A stretch of 64,000 nucleotides of DNA. It comes from Sporosarcina sp. (GTDB taxonomy: Bacteria; Bacillota; Bacilli; Bacillales_A; Planococcaceae). Positions 30,281-38,720 of the stretch are shown here, piece by piece (position 1 is the stretch's first letter; the number at the start of each line of letters is the position of its first letter). The stretch spans positions 186,001-250,000 of the forward strand of contig JARIDO010000035.1 of NCBI GenBank assembly GCA_029263895.1. Direction: 5' to 3'. A model generated the notes under the pieces. The model saw only the letters and a program-made list of their open reading frames with translations, did no database searches and was not told the origin of the DNA. The translations under genes were made by a program, and so were the position numbers.

Positions 30281-31069
30281 TCAATATTCGGTTGTAGTAG
30301 AGTTTGCTAAAATTTTTGCAGCAGCTTGAGCAATGACGGCGACTGTACGATTTAGTTCATCTTCCTTATTACCAATTCCTCCTAGTTCAATGAGAACTGA
30401 AGAAGGATGAAGATCCTGATTATACTTTCCATCTACATGTGCACCGCTCTTCATTATTAAGTTCCTTGTAATCCCTGGAACTATGTTCTCCAACTCACTT
30501 TTAAATGACAGTGCCATTTCTCTATTTTTTAAGTAGTTTGTATGCTCTGTTCCAATGACAAACGCAATTTTCGCATATCTTTCACCATTATATTCAATCG
30601 TCGTCTTATCTGAGCGAAGATTATCGCGATGTATGTCGATGATTAGGTTATAGCTTTTTTTAGTAATTTCTTTTTCCACATAAGGTCTTATATTTTTGTA
30701 AGCACCTGTATGTTGAACTTGCGCTTTAATGATGTCCGTTTCGATTCCGTATAATGATAACTGGTTCTTTAACTTTTCCCCAAACTTTGTAATGTTTTCA
30801 GTTTGATGCGATACAGATATTTTCCCTTCCACTGCTTCTGTGACTGGTTCGTACGCCTCGTGATAATGCGAAAAATACAGAAGTACATTGCTAGTAGTGG
30901 GAACTGCTAGTTTTTCTTGAGCAATATTCGCCGCGTACACTATCATTTTAGGTTCTTTGACATACTTATTAGAGTTGACAGACGTTTCACTAGCCATCTT
31001 ATTCATGATGACAGGAAAAAGAAATAAAAATAGTACGACTAATCCCCAGATTTTCACTGTTTTTTTCAT
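30281..31069 (-). CDS. spoIIP: Stage II sporulation protein P (short form)
   Basis: Peptidoglycan amidase/endopeptidase that acts with SpoIID and SpoIIM to thin septal wall during engulfment. The 262-residue protein has an N-terminal membrane anchor ([16 protein letters not shown]) and the SpoIIP catalytic domain with [19 protein letters not shown] (metal-binding His) and [12 protein letters not shown]. It is much shorter than the roughly 400-residue B. subtilis protein because the region between anchor and domain is reduced. ATG 31069 follows GGGGGG by six bases; that run is partly held in a hairpin with the end of gpr. It follows gpr by about 50 bases. Confidence 0.94.
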   Translation of the reverse strand: MKKTVKIWGLVVLFLFLFPVIMNKMASETSVNSNKYVKEPKMIVYAANIAQEKLAVPTTSNVLLYFSHYHEAYEPVTEAVEGKISVSHQTENITKFGEKLKNQLSLYGIETDIIKAQVQHTGAYKNIRPYVEKEITKKSYNLIIDIHRDNLRSDKTTIEYNGERYAKIAFVIGTEHTNYLKNREMALSFKSELENIVPGITRNLIMKSGAHVDGKYNQDLHPSSVLIELGGIGNKEDELNRTVAVIAQAAAKILANSTTTEY

Positions 31070-31078
31070 GAGCATCCC

Positions 31079-31111
31079 CCCGTCATCCAACTATATGTTT
31101 TGAATGACGGG
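31079..31111 (-). promoter_or_regulatory. Hairpin over the spoIIP SD with a sigma-E-like -10 in the loop
   Basis: CCCGTCATTC pairs with GGATGACGGG (ten pairs, one G-U). The 3' arm runs into the GGGGGG used as the spoIIP SD. No T run follows, so it is not a terminator. The loop carries CATATAGT, which fits CATANNNT of mother-cell promoters. Confidence 0.5.
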
Positions 31112-31118
31112 CGCATGC

Positions 31119-32156
31119 CTATTTTTTATTATCCGAAAGCCAAGAATCTAACGTCCCTGATAACGCATTCGCATATAACGATACCCACGAATCTATCTCT
31201 TTTGGCGATATGAACGTACGGAGCTCATGATTTGTTAAAACTTCTTCAAATAATTGTATACGCTCCTCATGTGTCCAAGAAGCCCAATCACCAAAAATAG
31301 GCAATAACGTTGAGCGATCTGCATCTTTATTTTCCTTATGAAGCCACGGTGAAACCGAAAGTCTTGATGAAGGGCTAGATTCTTCACTAATCTTTGAAGC
31401 GATAAATCCAAACATAGAATCAATTGCATCCGCAATCATCACCGGTCCATCAACAACTGTAGGAATACCGATTGCAATAACAGGCACACCAAGCGTCTCT
31501 TTTGAAACCTCTTTTCGACTATTCCCTACACCTGATCCCGGATGTATTCCCGTGTCCGTTAGTTGAATCGTTCTACATAGTCGCGAACTATCTCTCGCAG
31601 CTAATGCGTCAACGACAACTAGTAAGTCCGGTTTAATTTGATTGGCTACTGCATAAATAAAATCAGCAGTTTCTAGACCCGTCTGAATGGTTACACCAGG
31701 TGCGTAAACAAACACCTCTCCTCCAGCATCAGAATAATAATCTGGAACAACATCGCGTAACTTGTCCATTGTAAGTGGACCAATCGCATCAGGCGTAACA
31801 TCTCTATTTCCTAGACCGATAAATAAAATTTTCCCCATTTTTAATGTGTTCTGATTTTCAAGCATTTTATTTAACTGTTTAAGTAATTCTGCTGAAAGCT
31901 CATCAATTCCATCTTGATCTGCCGAATGTAGAGCGGGGACGGTCAATGTAACATACGTCCCTTCTTTTTTATTAATTCGTTTTTCACCGTCCTTGTCTAC
32001 TACTACTGATGTGATAATGACGCGCCCATTTCTGTCTTCTTTAATGTCGATGCCACCCGAATCTGTTAATATCCCACGTTCTGCTTCTGTGCGATGACGA
32101 ATCATCTCTTCACTCTCATCAAGTAAATCCGTTCTGTAGAAATTATGCTTTTCCAA
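31119..32156 (-). CDS. gpr: Germination protease GPR
   Basis: Aspartic-type endopeptidase made in the forespore as a zymogen that degrades small acid-soluble proteins at germination. The 345-residue protein shows an N-terminal propeptide region ending near TDLLDESEEM, then ERGILTDSGG, and the core LFIGLGNRDVTPDAIGP and VDALAARD. It starts at TTG 32156, with GAGGTGAT five bases upstream. It is followed by spoIIP and divergent from rpsT. Confidence 0.96.
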   Translation of the reverse strand: MEKHNFYRTDLLDESEEMIRHRTEAERGILTDSGGIDIKEDRNGRVIITSVVVDKDGEKRINKKEGTYVTLTVPALHSADQDGIDELSAELLKQLNKMLENQNTLKMGKILFIGLGNRDVTPDAIGPLTMDKLRDVVPDYYSDAGGEVFVYAPGVTIQTGLETADFIYAVANQIKPDLLVVVDALAARDSSRLCRTIQLTDTGIHPGSGVGNSRKEVSKETLGVPVIAIGIPTVVDGPVMIADAIDSMFGFIASKISEESSPSSRLSVSPWLHKENKDADRSTLLPIFGDWASWTHEERIQLFEEVLTNHELRTFISPKEIDSWVSLYANALSGTLDSWLSDNKK

Positions 32157-32219
32157 ATTTAATCACCTCACCATCAAGTTTGTGCGTTGTGTCAAGGAAA
32201 TATTCTTTCCATCTTTTTA

Positions 32220-32248
32220 TTGCAATTCAGCATCCTTTTTGATAAAAT
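32220..32248 (+). promoter_or_regulatory. Sigma-A promoter of rpsT
   Basis: TTGCAA and TAAAAT separated by 17 bases, about 75 bases before the rpsT start. Confidence 0.7.
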
Positions 32249-32322
32249 AATGACTGTTGTATAGAGACATCCGAAATTACGTGGAAACACTCTTGCCTTA
32301 CATGAAACTGGAGGTGAACGAA

Positions 32323-32574
32323 TTGCCAAACATTAAATCTGCGATCAAACGTGTTAAGCAAAGCACAGCTGCAAACGAACAAAACTCGCACACAAAAGCG
32401 ACTATGCGTTCTGCTGTACGTAAAGCTGAAGTTGCACTTGAAGCAAAAGATGAGAATGCGTCTGTACTTTTAAAAGATGCTATCAAAAAGATGGACACGG
32501 CTGCACGTAAAGGTCTTATCCATAAAAACACTGCATCACGTCAAAAAGCTCGTCTAACTAAAAAAGCACTATGA
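32323..32574 (+). CDS. rpsT: 30S ribosomal protein S20
   Basis: Small basic primary 16S rRNA-binding protein, 83 residues, with PNIKSAIKRVKQS and the C-terminal HKNTASRQKARLTKKA typical of S20. The ORF track starts at 32257 on an upstream ATG; GGAGGTG six bases before TTG 32323 defines the true start. A TTG start is also reported for S20 in other bacteria and may limit its synthesis. Monocistronic, divergent from gpr. Confidence 0.97.
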   Translation: MPNIKSAIKRVKQSTAANEQNSHTKATMRSAVRKAEVALEAKDENASVLLKDAIKKMDTAARKGLIHKNTASRQKARLTKKAL

Positions 32575-32581
32575 TACAACG

Positions 32582-32611
32582 AAAGACCGTCCTGAATAGG
32601 ACGGTCTTTTT
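32582..32611. terminator. Bidirectional terminator between rpsT and holA
   Basis: AAAGACCGTCC pairs with GGACGGTCTTT around the loop TGAATA. It is followed by a T run on the plus strand and touches the holA stop codon at 32610. Confidence 0.93.
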
Positions 32612-33626
32612 AATTTGCCATTGGCTCCATAAAAAATAATTCTAGTAATCTTTCCCTCTTACCGCTTGTCGACTTCAACTTGTAGTCAATTTCTGCTAGG
32701 TTTTTTAATAATTGCATTAAACGATCAGCAGAAGGAATATTTCTATTTTCCATCATTAGCTTTACACGATAAGGATGCACATTTAACGATTTAGCAATTT
32801 GTTGTTGCTGATACCCCTTTTTTTTCAGAGTAAAAACATGCACCATTAGGCGAATATGGCTTGCAATTAATGATGTCAACATAATCGGTTCTTCACCATT
32901 ACGAAGTAAATCACGATAGATTGAAACAGTTTGTACAACGTTTCCTGCTATATAGGCATCTGTAAGCCTAAACACATCAACTTCAGGTGTTCTGGCAACT
33001 AATAAGTTGATTATGGATTCAGTAATTTCGCCTTCTTCATTCATATACGTGGACATCTTTTGGATCTCAGATGAAAGAATATTTAAATCATCCCCTACGA
33101 CCTCTATTAAAAACAAAGCAGTTTCTGACGACATTTTCACGCCATTAGTACCTGCCATCTGTTGAATCCATGTTGAAAGATCTTTCCCTTGAAGTCGTGC
33201 TGCTTCAACAACTGTTGCTTTTTCTTTCATCACTTTTGTTATCCGTTTTCTTGCATCAAGTTTTTCATAGGGTGCAAGAAAAACAACGATGGCAGTTGGT
33301 GAAGGATTCGCAAGCCATCGTTCCAATTGCTCCAAATCATGAACTATTTTTTCTCTACTTTTCTCTGCAGCTTTTAAAAAGGAAGCATTTCTTGCAATAA
33401 TTAACTTTTTCTCTTGTAAAAAAGGAAGCGTGTCAGCTTCTTCGAGTATCATCTCTACTGGTGTCTCTTCTAAGTCAAAGCGAATAACAGAACCTTCATC
33501 TATATCAGGTAATGCTTTCTTTAAACGTAAAATTGTTGAATCCAATATATGTTGTTCAAGACCCGTTAACAGATATACTGAGTCAATATCCCCTTTTGAA
33601 ATTTTAGACCAAACTGCAGAAGCCAT
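32610..33626 (-). CDS. holA: DNA polymerase III delta subunit
   Basis: Clamp-loader subunit that opens the beta sliding clamp. The 338-residue protein has the AAA+-like N-terminal domain (VYLLTGLEQHILDS), and the conserved FLAPYEKLDARK and LHPYRVKL-type segments (here NVHPYRVKLMM). The ORF track starts six codons earlier, at a TTG; ATG 33626 gives MASAVWSKISKGDI, which aligns with the remembered B. subtilis start MVFDVWKSL. Convergent with rpsT, divergent from yqzM. Confidence 0.94.
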   Translation of the reverse strand: MASAVWSKISKGDIDSVYLLTGLEQHILDSTILRLKKALPDIDEGSVIRFDLEETPVEMILEEADTLPFLQEKKLIIARNASFLKAAEKSREKIVHDLEQLERWLANPSPTAIVVFLAPYEKLDARKRITKVMKEKATVVEAARLQGKDLSTWIQQMAGTNGVKMSSETALFLIEVVGDDLNILSSEIQKMSTYMNEEGEITESIINLLVARTPEVDVFRLTDAYIAGNVVQTVSIYRDLLRNGEEPIMLTSLIASHIRLMVHVFTLKKKGYQQQQIAKSLNVHPYRVKLMMENRNIPSADRLMQLLKNLAEIDYKLKSTSGKRERLLELFFMEPMAN

Positions 33627-33790
33627 TTTGTTCATCATCTCCAATCATCTACTATAGTTAGTATACAATACTGAACAAAAACTGTATGAACAAAATGTGT
33701 CTGTTCAAAAGAAGCCAATACAAATAATCAATTACTATGGATTTTCTACCTATAATCATCTATACTATAATGGACTTAGGAGGTGTAGCA

Positions 33791-33925
33791 ATGAACGAAT
33801 TTGAACATGACGTGCAGTCAAAACGTAATGATCTTAACGATTCTATGGTCGGTTTCATCGTCGCATTTATAGGTTTTTCAGCAATTTTTATTGTTGCTAC
33901 AATTATCGACGTCGTAGCTGGCTAA
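33791..33925 (+). CDS. yqzM: YqzM family small membrane protein
   Basis: A 44-residue protein beginning MNEFEHDVQSKRND with one membrane helix (MVGFIVAFIGFSAIFIVATIIDVV). It matches the remembered B. subtilis YqzM in sequence and in position between holA and comEC. AGGAGGTG five bases before ATG 33791 sets the start; the ORF track begins 18 codons too early. Function unknown. Confidence 0.93.
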   Translation: MNEFEHDVQSKRNDLNDSMVGFIVAFIGFSAIFIVATIIDVVAG

Positions 33926-33930
33926 TAACC

Positions 33931-33982
33931 AAAAAAAAACAGTCCGTACTTTCTTTAGCGAAAGTATATGACTGTTTTTTTA
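33931..33982. terminator. Bidirectional terminator between yqzM and comEC
   Basis: AAAAAACAGTC pairs with GACTGTTTTTT, with an inner ACTTTC/GAAAGT stem. A and T runs flank both sides, so it serves both converging genes. Confidence 0.9.
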
Positions 33983-34016
33983 TATTTTGTTTATTAATGT
34001 TGTCAATTTTACTCTT

Positions 34017-36317
34017 TCATTCTTTCATCGTTTTTATGACATAGCCATTTTGGGAAACAACTACTGTAATTGAGCCTTCCTCTTTCGTAGAAAGGGTTTT
34101 AAGGTTTAAATCATTGAAAGTTTGTAGGACATCTGGATGCGGGTGACCATAACGGTTTCTCTTCCCGGCCGAAAAAATCGTGAACTTAGGCATTAACATC
34201 GAAACGAATTCTTTGCTACTTGAAGTCTTACTGCCATGATGACCTGCTTTAAGTATTATTGTATTCCAATCAACATGCTTGAAATTGCTTACAAACTCCA
34301 TTTCTCCATTCTTCTCCAAATCCCCTGTAAATAAAAATGATAACTTATCAGCCATTAACAGAAGCACGAGAGAACTATCGTTGCCGGAATACGTATCACC
34401 GTTTGGCCAAAGATATTGCAGTTCATTGTCTCCCTCTTTCCATGCGTATCCTTTTTGCATAGGAATGATAGCAATCTTTTCTTTTTTTGCCAGTCGCAAA
34501 ACAGATGTCATGTTTTTTTCTAGCTCGCTTCCAGGAGAAATGTGAATTTCTTTTACATCAACTTCTTCCATCACTTCGTCTGCACCTTCCATATGGTCGC
34601 TATCAGCATGTGAGAGAATTAACTTGTCTATTTTTTGAATTCCACGGCCCTTTAAAAATGGTACAACTATTTTACGCCCAACTTCGAATTTCTTTTCAGG
34701 TGTTTTCCAATCCCGCTCACCAAATTGAACTGTTCCCCCTGTATCTATCACATAAGTAGCACGTTTGTATGGAAATTCAATAATGATACAATCCCCTTGC
34801 CCAACGTCGAGGTAGGTAACGCTAAGAAAACCATTAAAATGAGAAGAATAGTGAATAACGATTCCCATTATAACCACTACCGGTAAACTTCGTACAATCG
34901 AATTGTATTTCTCAAAATTGATAAATGAGTACAAAACACTACCATATGCCGCTATTAGTAAAAGAGGATTTGGTCTACCCGGGTTCCAAAGTTGAAAAGG
35001 AATTGCAGCCAACCAATTTGTGACCATTTCTAACATCCCACGTATTGGAACATAAAAGAAAAAAAGCAACTCTGCTAACGGTGTGAAGAAAAATGTAAAG
35101 AGTAGTAACAAAATGTTTAAAGGTAAAATAAGGAAAGAGTATAACGGAACATAAATACTATTCATTATAATTGACGACAATGAAACTTCAAAAAAATGAT
35201 ACAGAATTACAGGATAAACCGCTAACTGTGTAATGACAGATACTAAGAGAGTAGTTAAAAAGGCGGATTTTAGTCGTGATAAAATCCGCGTAGAATACAC
35301 CAGTGAAATAGCAGCTAGATAAGATAACTGAAATCCAACGTGAAATACGATATGCGGCTCATAACAGACGAACAAAATCGCACATAATGATAATGCATCG
35401 TCTACTCTCATTTTAGTCTTTTGATGTGCGTTTATAAGCAACAAAACAGTCACAGTAACAGCACGCCATATTGATGGAGCCCCGCCAACTAAGAAAGCAT
35501 ACAATGGCAATAGTACAATTAAGACTATATCCACTGTTTCAATTCGTAAATGTGCACGCATTAATATGTTACGGATGATAAATACTAACAAGCCAACATG
35601 AAGTCCAGATAGAGCAAATAGATGTGTAATCCCTAACGTTCTATAATTTTCAGTTTGCTCATCATTCATAGCACTCTTATCACCTAGAAGTAACGCAGTG
35701 GCTTCCGGAGCTAACGACGACGGAAATGTGGTTTTAATATGATTTTTTAGTTTCCATCTGCGTTCTGACATTCTTGATACAAAAGAATTATTATCGTCCA
35801 TTTGAATTAGTTTCTTCGACTCAAATAGACCTATAGATCCATTCATTCTTAAGTAGTTGCTCATACTAAACGAATAACTATGTGCCGGTAAATCAATCTC
35901 TTTAAATTCACCTTCCAAAGTCATTTCGATTGATGCAGGATTGGTGCCTTTAAAGTTTTCTTTTTCTTCTTCAGTTGGAAATGTATAAACAACATAGACA
36001 GTTTGACCATCATTTGTAGTTGCAAATCCTTTTATGTGATTACCGCTAATAGTTGTATCCGTTGACCACTTTATCGTCATTGTAGCAGCACTTTCAACTT
36101 TGCTAATCGGGATCGTTGTTAACATATAGTAGTAGGAAATAAACAGAGCACTAACTGCGAGGATGGGAGTAAGTAGATCTTTCTTTCGATTTAGAAAGAT
36201 GGGGATTAAGAATAGGTTAAAAAGGAGAATGAAAACCGGTCCGTATGCGGCAAATGCCGAAACGGTAACCGGAATTGCAATATAAACAAATCGAATTTGT
36301 TTTACTAATTTCCAAAT
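34017..36317 (-). CDS. comEC: DNA internalisation channel protein ComEC/Rec2, probable ATT start
   Basis: Forms the membrane channel for single-stranded DNA in natural transformation. The ORF track begins at ATG 36125 (702 residues), but the frame is open for 65 more codons and encodes two hydrophobic helices (YIAIPVTVSAFAAYG and LTPILAVSALFISYYY) expected at the ComEC N-terminus. No ATG, GTG or TTG lies there; ATT 36317 has AAAGGGTGA seven bases upstream and gives 766 residues, a normal family length. Next come the OB-like domain, the competence helices (GLHVGLLVF), and a C-terminal metallo-beta-lactamase-like nuclease domain with SHADSDH and KAGHHGS. It overlaps comEB by 13 bases. Confidence 0.93.
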   Translation of the reverse strand: MWKLVKQIRFVYIAIPVTVSAFAAYGPVFILLFNLFLIPIFLNRKKDLLTPILAVSALFISYYYMLTTIPISKVESAATMTIKWSTDTTISGNHIKGFATTNDGQTVYVVYTFPTEEEKENFKGTNPASIEMTLEGEFKEIDLPAHSYSFSMSNYLRMNGSIGLFESKKLIQMDDNNSFVSRMSERRWKLKNHIKTTFPSSLAPEATALLLGDKSAMNDEQTENYRTLGITHLFALSGLHVGLLVFIIRNILMRAHLRIETVDIVLIVLLPLYAFLVGGAPSIWRAVTVTVLLLINAHQKTKMRVDDALSLCAILFVCYEPHIVFHVGFQLSYLAAISLVYSTRILSRLKSAFLTTLLVSVITQLAVYPVILYHFFEVSLSSIIMNSIYVPLYSFLILPLNILLLLFTFFFTPLAELLFFFYVPIRGMLEMVTNWLAAIPFQLWNPGRPNPLLLIAAYGSVLYSFINFEKYNSIVRSLPVVVIMGIVIHYSSHFNGFLSVTYLDVGQGDCIIIEFPYKRATYVIDTGGTVQFGERDWKTPEKKFEVGRKIVVPFLKGRGIQKIDKLILSHADSDHMEGADEVMEEVDVKEIHISPGSELEKNMTSVLRLAKKEKIAIIPMQKGYAWKEGDNELQYLWPNGDTYSGNDSSLVLLLMADKLSFLFTGDLEKNGEMEFVSNFKHVDWNTIILKAGHHGSKTSSSKEFVSMLMPKFTIFSAGKRNRYGHPHPDVLQTFNDLNLKTLSTKEEGSITVVVSQNGYVIKTMKE

Positions 36318-36868
36318 AAATTATTCACCCTTTGCTTATAAGGGAGAAGTTCTTCTTCATCAATGCCAAGCCCTTCCATTTTCTGAAGCAACTCTTGAAT
36401 AAGTGTTTTTTTATCTTCACCGGAAAAATCTACGATTCGCTCATCAAATGGAATTTGCTGAACTTGAATACCGGAAAGCGCAAACAACTCTAAAGCATAT
36501 TCATCATTTTTATAGTTATTTGCATAAAAAACTTTTTTGACACCTGATTGAATGATAGCTTTTGAACATTGAAGACAAGGGAAATGAGTCACATACAATG
36601 TTGACCCTGCTACTGGAATACCATACTTTGAACATTGCAATAACGCATTCATTTCTGCATGTATTGTACGTACACAATGATTACCAACAACATAACATCC
36701 ATGATCTATACAATGATCACCGCCAGAAATAGAGCCATTATACCCTCCAGCTACAATTCTGTTATCCCTTACAATCGTGGCGCCTACAGCAAGCCGTGTA
36801 CAAGTGCTTCTTACTGCAAGAAGATGGCATTGAGCCATGAAGAACTGTTCCCATGTAATTCGCTCCAT
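36305..36868 (-). CDS. comEB: ComEB, dCMP deaminase family protein
   Basis: Zinc-dependent deoxycytidylate deaminase family encoded in the comE operon; in B. subtilis it is dispensable for transformation. The 187-residue protein shows HAEMNALLQ (ligand His and catalytic Glu) and PCLQCSKAI (ligand Cys pair), plus the CIDHGCYVVGNHCVRT insert. Its end overlaps the proposed comEC start. Confidence 0.95.
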   Translation of the reverse strand: MERITWEQFFMAQCHLLAVRSTCTRLAVGATIVRDNRIVAGGYNGSISGGDHCIDHGCYVVGNHCVRTIHAEMNALLQCSKYGIPVAGSTLYVTHFPCLQCSKAIIQSGVKKVFYANNYKNDEYALELFALSGIQVQQIPFDERIVDFSGEDKKTLIQELLQKMEGLGIDEEELLPYKQRVNNLFGN

Positions 36869-36911
36869 ATGGTTGCCTCCAAATAATAGTAATTAGTATA
36901 GTACGGTAATA

Positions 36912-37559
36912 TTATTTTGTTTGTATCAACGACTCTAATTTCTCGTAGGTTTTCTCACCAATTCCTGAAACATTCATTAAATCTTCAGGCGTTTTAAATA
37001 AACCTTTTTCTGTTCGATACTGGATAATGGAGGTTGCTTTTGAAGGACCTATGCCTGGAAGTGTCATAAGTTCTTGCTCGTCAGCAATGTTAATATCCAC
37101 TCTATCATTTGCTGCTGAACTTTCAGTTGGACTGGCGATCATTAAACTCGTGTTTAATGCTTCTTCACCTTCAGCTAACACATAGATTAACAATTCATCT
37201 GAAACTTTCATAGCATGGTTAATCAATTTCGTATCCGCGTTTGGTAAATAGCCCCCAGCCGCATTGATGGCATCAATAATTCGGTCGCCTTCGTTCAACG
37301 GGTAGACACCCGGCAGCTTCACTGCACCTCTGACGTCTACAATGATCGTTTGTGTTTGAGGTGTCGCATCTCCATTCATTTCTTCTATTTCAGTTTTCAC
37401 TTCATTTTTTTTAGGGGATTGGAGTTGTTCACTGACGATTGATGTATTCGTATCGTCATGTTTTCGGGGAAAAAAGAGTAAAGCAGCGATGATAACAATA
37501 ATTACAATGAAAGTGAGGAGTTTACGCCATTTTTCGAATACAAAAGAAAGAAACTGCAT
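36912..37559 (-). CDS. comEA: Competence DNA receptor ComEA
   Basis: Membrane-anchored receptor that binds double-stranded DNA for uptake. The 215-residue protein has one membrane helix (LLTFIVIIVIIAALLFF), a polar linker, an SLBB-like domain (VDVRGAVKLPGVYPL, near residues 82-140) and a C-terminal pair of helix-hairpin-helix motifs (LMTLPGIGPSKA and LMNVSGIGEKT). The ORF track starts nine codons earlier; ATG 37559 has ACAGGTGA just upstream. First gene of comEA-comEB-comEC. Confidence 0.94.
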   Translation of the reverse strand: MQFLSFVFEKWRKLLTFIVIIVIIAALLFFPRKHDDTNTSIVSEQLQSPKKNEVKTEIEEMNGDATPQTQTIIVDVRGAVKLPGVYPLNEGDRIIDAINAAGGYLPNADTKLINHAMKVSDELLIYVLAEGEEALNTSLMIASPTESSAANDRVDINIADEQELMTLPGIGPSKATSIIQYRTEKGLFKTPEDLMNVSGIGEKTYEKLESLIQTK

Positions 37560-37600
37560 AGTCACCTGTCTTTCGGTTGCATCCATATGGAGTCCCCACT

Positions 37601-37629
37601 ATTATAACTACAATTTCAACTAGTTGAAA
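37601..37629 (-). promoter_or_regulatory. comE promoter region with 16-bp palindrome
   Basis: A perfect -10 TATAAT lies at 37606-37601. Upstream, in place of the -35, is the exact palindrome TTTCAACTAGTTGAAA (37614-37629), directly after the yqeM stop codon. It looks like an operator or activator site. Confidence 0.5.
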
Positions 37630-37632
37630 GAC

Positions 37633-38373
37633 TTATTTTTTCACTTGAAAGAATATTCTTTCACACTCTTCGTCAGGAGCTTCATCTTCCCAATCCGCAA
37701 AAATCCGTTCAATCGAGAACTGTGCGTGTTCAAGCATTTCTACATATTCAGCTATCTCAAATGTTCGTTGCGTATGTACTTCGTCAAAACGGCGATAACT
37801 GCCATCTTGATTTTTAACAAAGAAAGCCAGTTCCGAGTATACCGAGTGATCATAATCCCCTTCTTCAGTTTCCCATATGTATGCAATATGATTGTTGTCA
37901 AAAGTAAAGGGGCCTTCCATAAAGATCACATCTGTTTTAAATGTAGAATGTACATCAAATAACAGTACACCCCCATTTTTTAGTGAAGCATAGACGTTGC
38001 GAAATGTTTCTAGAACATCGTCTTTGTCAGCTAAATAATTTAAAGAATCAATGGCAATGACCGCTATGTCAAAACCATCGAAACCTTCAAGTTGCTGCAT
38101 TGATTGTTGTTGAAAATGAACTGGAAGAGACAGTGAATTTGCTCGTTGCTTTGCAATTTCAAGCATCTTTTCTGATAGATCGACACCAGTTACTTGAGCA
38201 CCTTGCTTCGCTAACTTTACGGATAATAATCCAGTACCACATCCGATATCTAGTATTCGTTTATCAGAAAGATTACCTACCGCCAATTTGATTAAATCTA
38301 CATAAGAATCATAAGGGATATCCGTCATTAATTCATCATAAACTGCAGCAAATTCGGAATAAGCGTTATTCAT
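37633..38373 (-). CDS. yqeM: Class I SAM-dependent methyltransferase YqeM
   Basis: The 246-residue protein has the SAM-binding motif ILDIGCGTGLLSV near residue 40, followed by VTGVDLSEKML and VIAIDSLNYL. The substrate is unknown. Its start overlaps the end of rsfS by eight bases. In B. subtilis the divergent comER gene lies between yqeM and comEA; it is missing here. Confidence 0.9.
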   Translation of the reverse strand: MNNAYSEFAAVYDELMTDIPYDSYVDLIKLAVGNLSDKRILDIGCGTGLLSVKLAKQGAQVTGVDLSEKMLEIAKQRANSLSLPVHFQQQSMQQLEGFDGFDIAVIAIDSLNYLADKDDVLETFRNVYASLKNGGVLLFDVHSTFKTDVIFMEGPFTFDNNHIAYIWETEEGDYDHSVYSELAFFVKNQDGSYRRFDEVHTQRTFEIAEYVEMLEHAQFSIERIFADWEDEAPDEECERIFFQVKK

Positions 38374-38716
38374 TTCTCTCTGCCATATCTAAAAGAGGTG
38401 CATCTCCCCATAGTTTTTCTAAATTATAATAGTCACGCTCATCTCGATGGAAAACATGCACGACGACGTCACCAAGGTCCACAAGAACCCATCTCGCTAT
38501 ATCCATACCCTCAATGCGTTTTACAATATGACCCGCTTCAGACGCCTTGTCTGCAACTTCACGTGCAATCGCCTGAACTTGACGCTCAGAGTTTGCATGA
38601 CTAATAATGAATTGGTCAGCAATTAAAGAAACGCCCTCCATATTAAGAACAACAATGTCCTCCGCTTTTTTATCGTCAAGTGCTTTGTAAGCAATTTCTA
38701 GTAATGTAGATGTCAT
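38366..38716 (-). CDS. rsfS: Ribosomal silencing factor RsfS
   Basis: Binds L14 on the 50S subunit and blocks subunit joining in starvation. The 116-residue protein has KKAEDIVVLNMEGVS, ADQFIISHANSERQ and WVLVDLGDVVVHVF. The ORF-track ATG at 38749 lacks an SD; ATG 38716 follows AAAGGA by 11 bases and gives the expected length. It lies in the conserved nadD-yqeK-rsfS-yqeM set. Confidence 0.95.
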   Translation of the reverse strand: MTSTLLEIAYKALDDKKAEDIVVLNMEGVSLIADQFIISHANSERQVQAIAREVADKASEAGHIVKRIEGMDIARWVLVDLGDVVVHVFHRDERDYYNLEKLWGDAPLLDMAERNE

Positions 38717-38720
38717 AATT

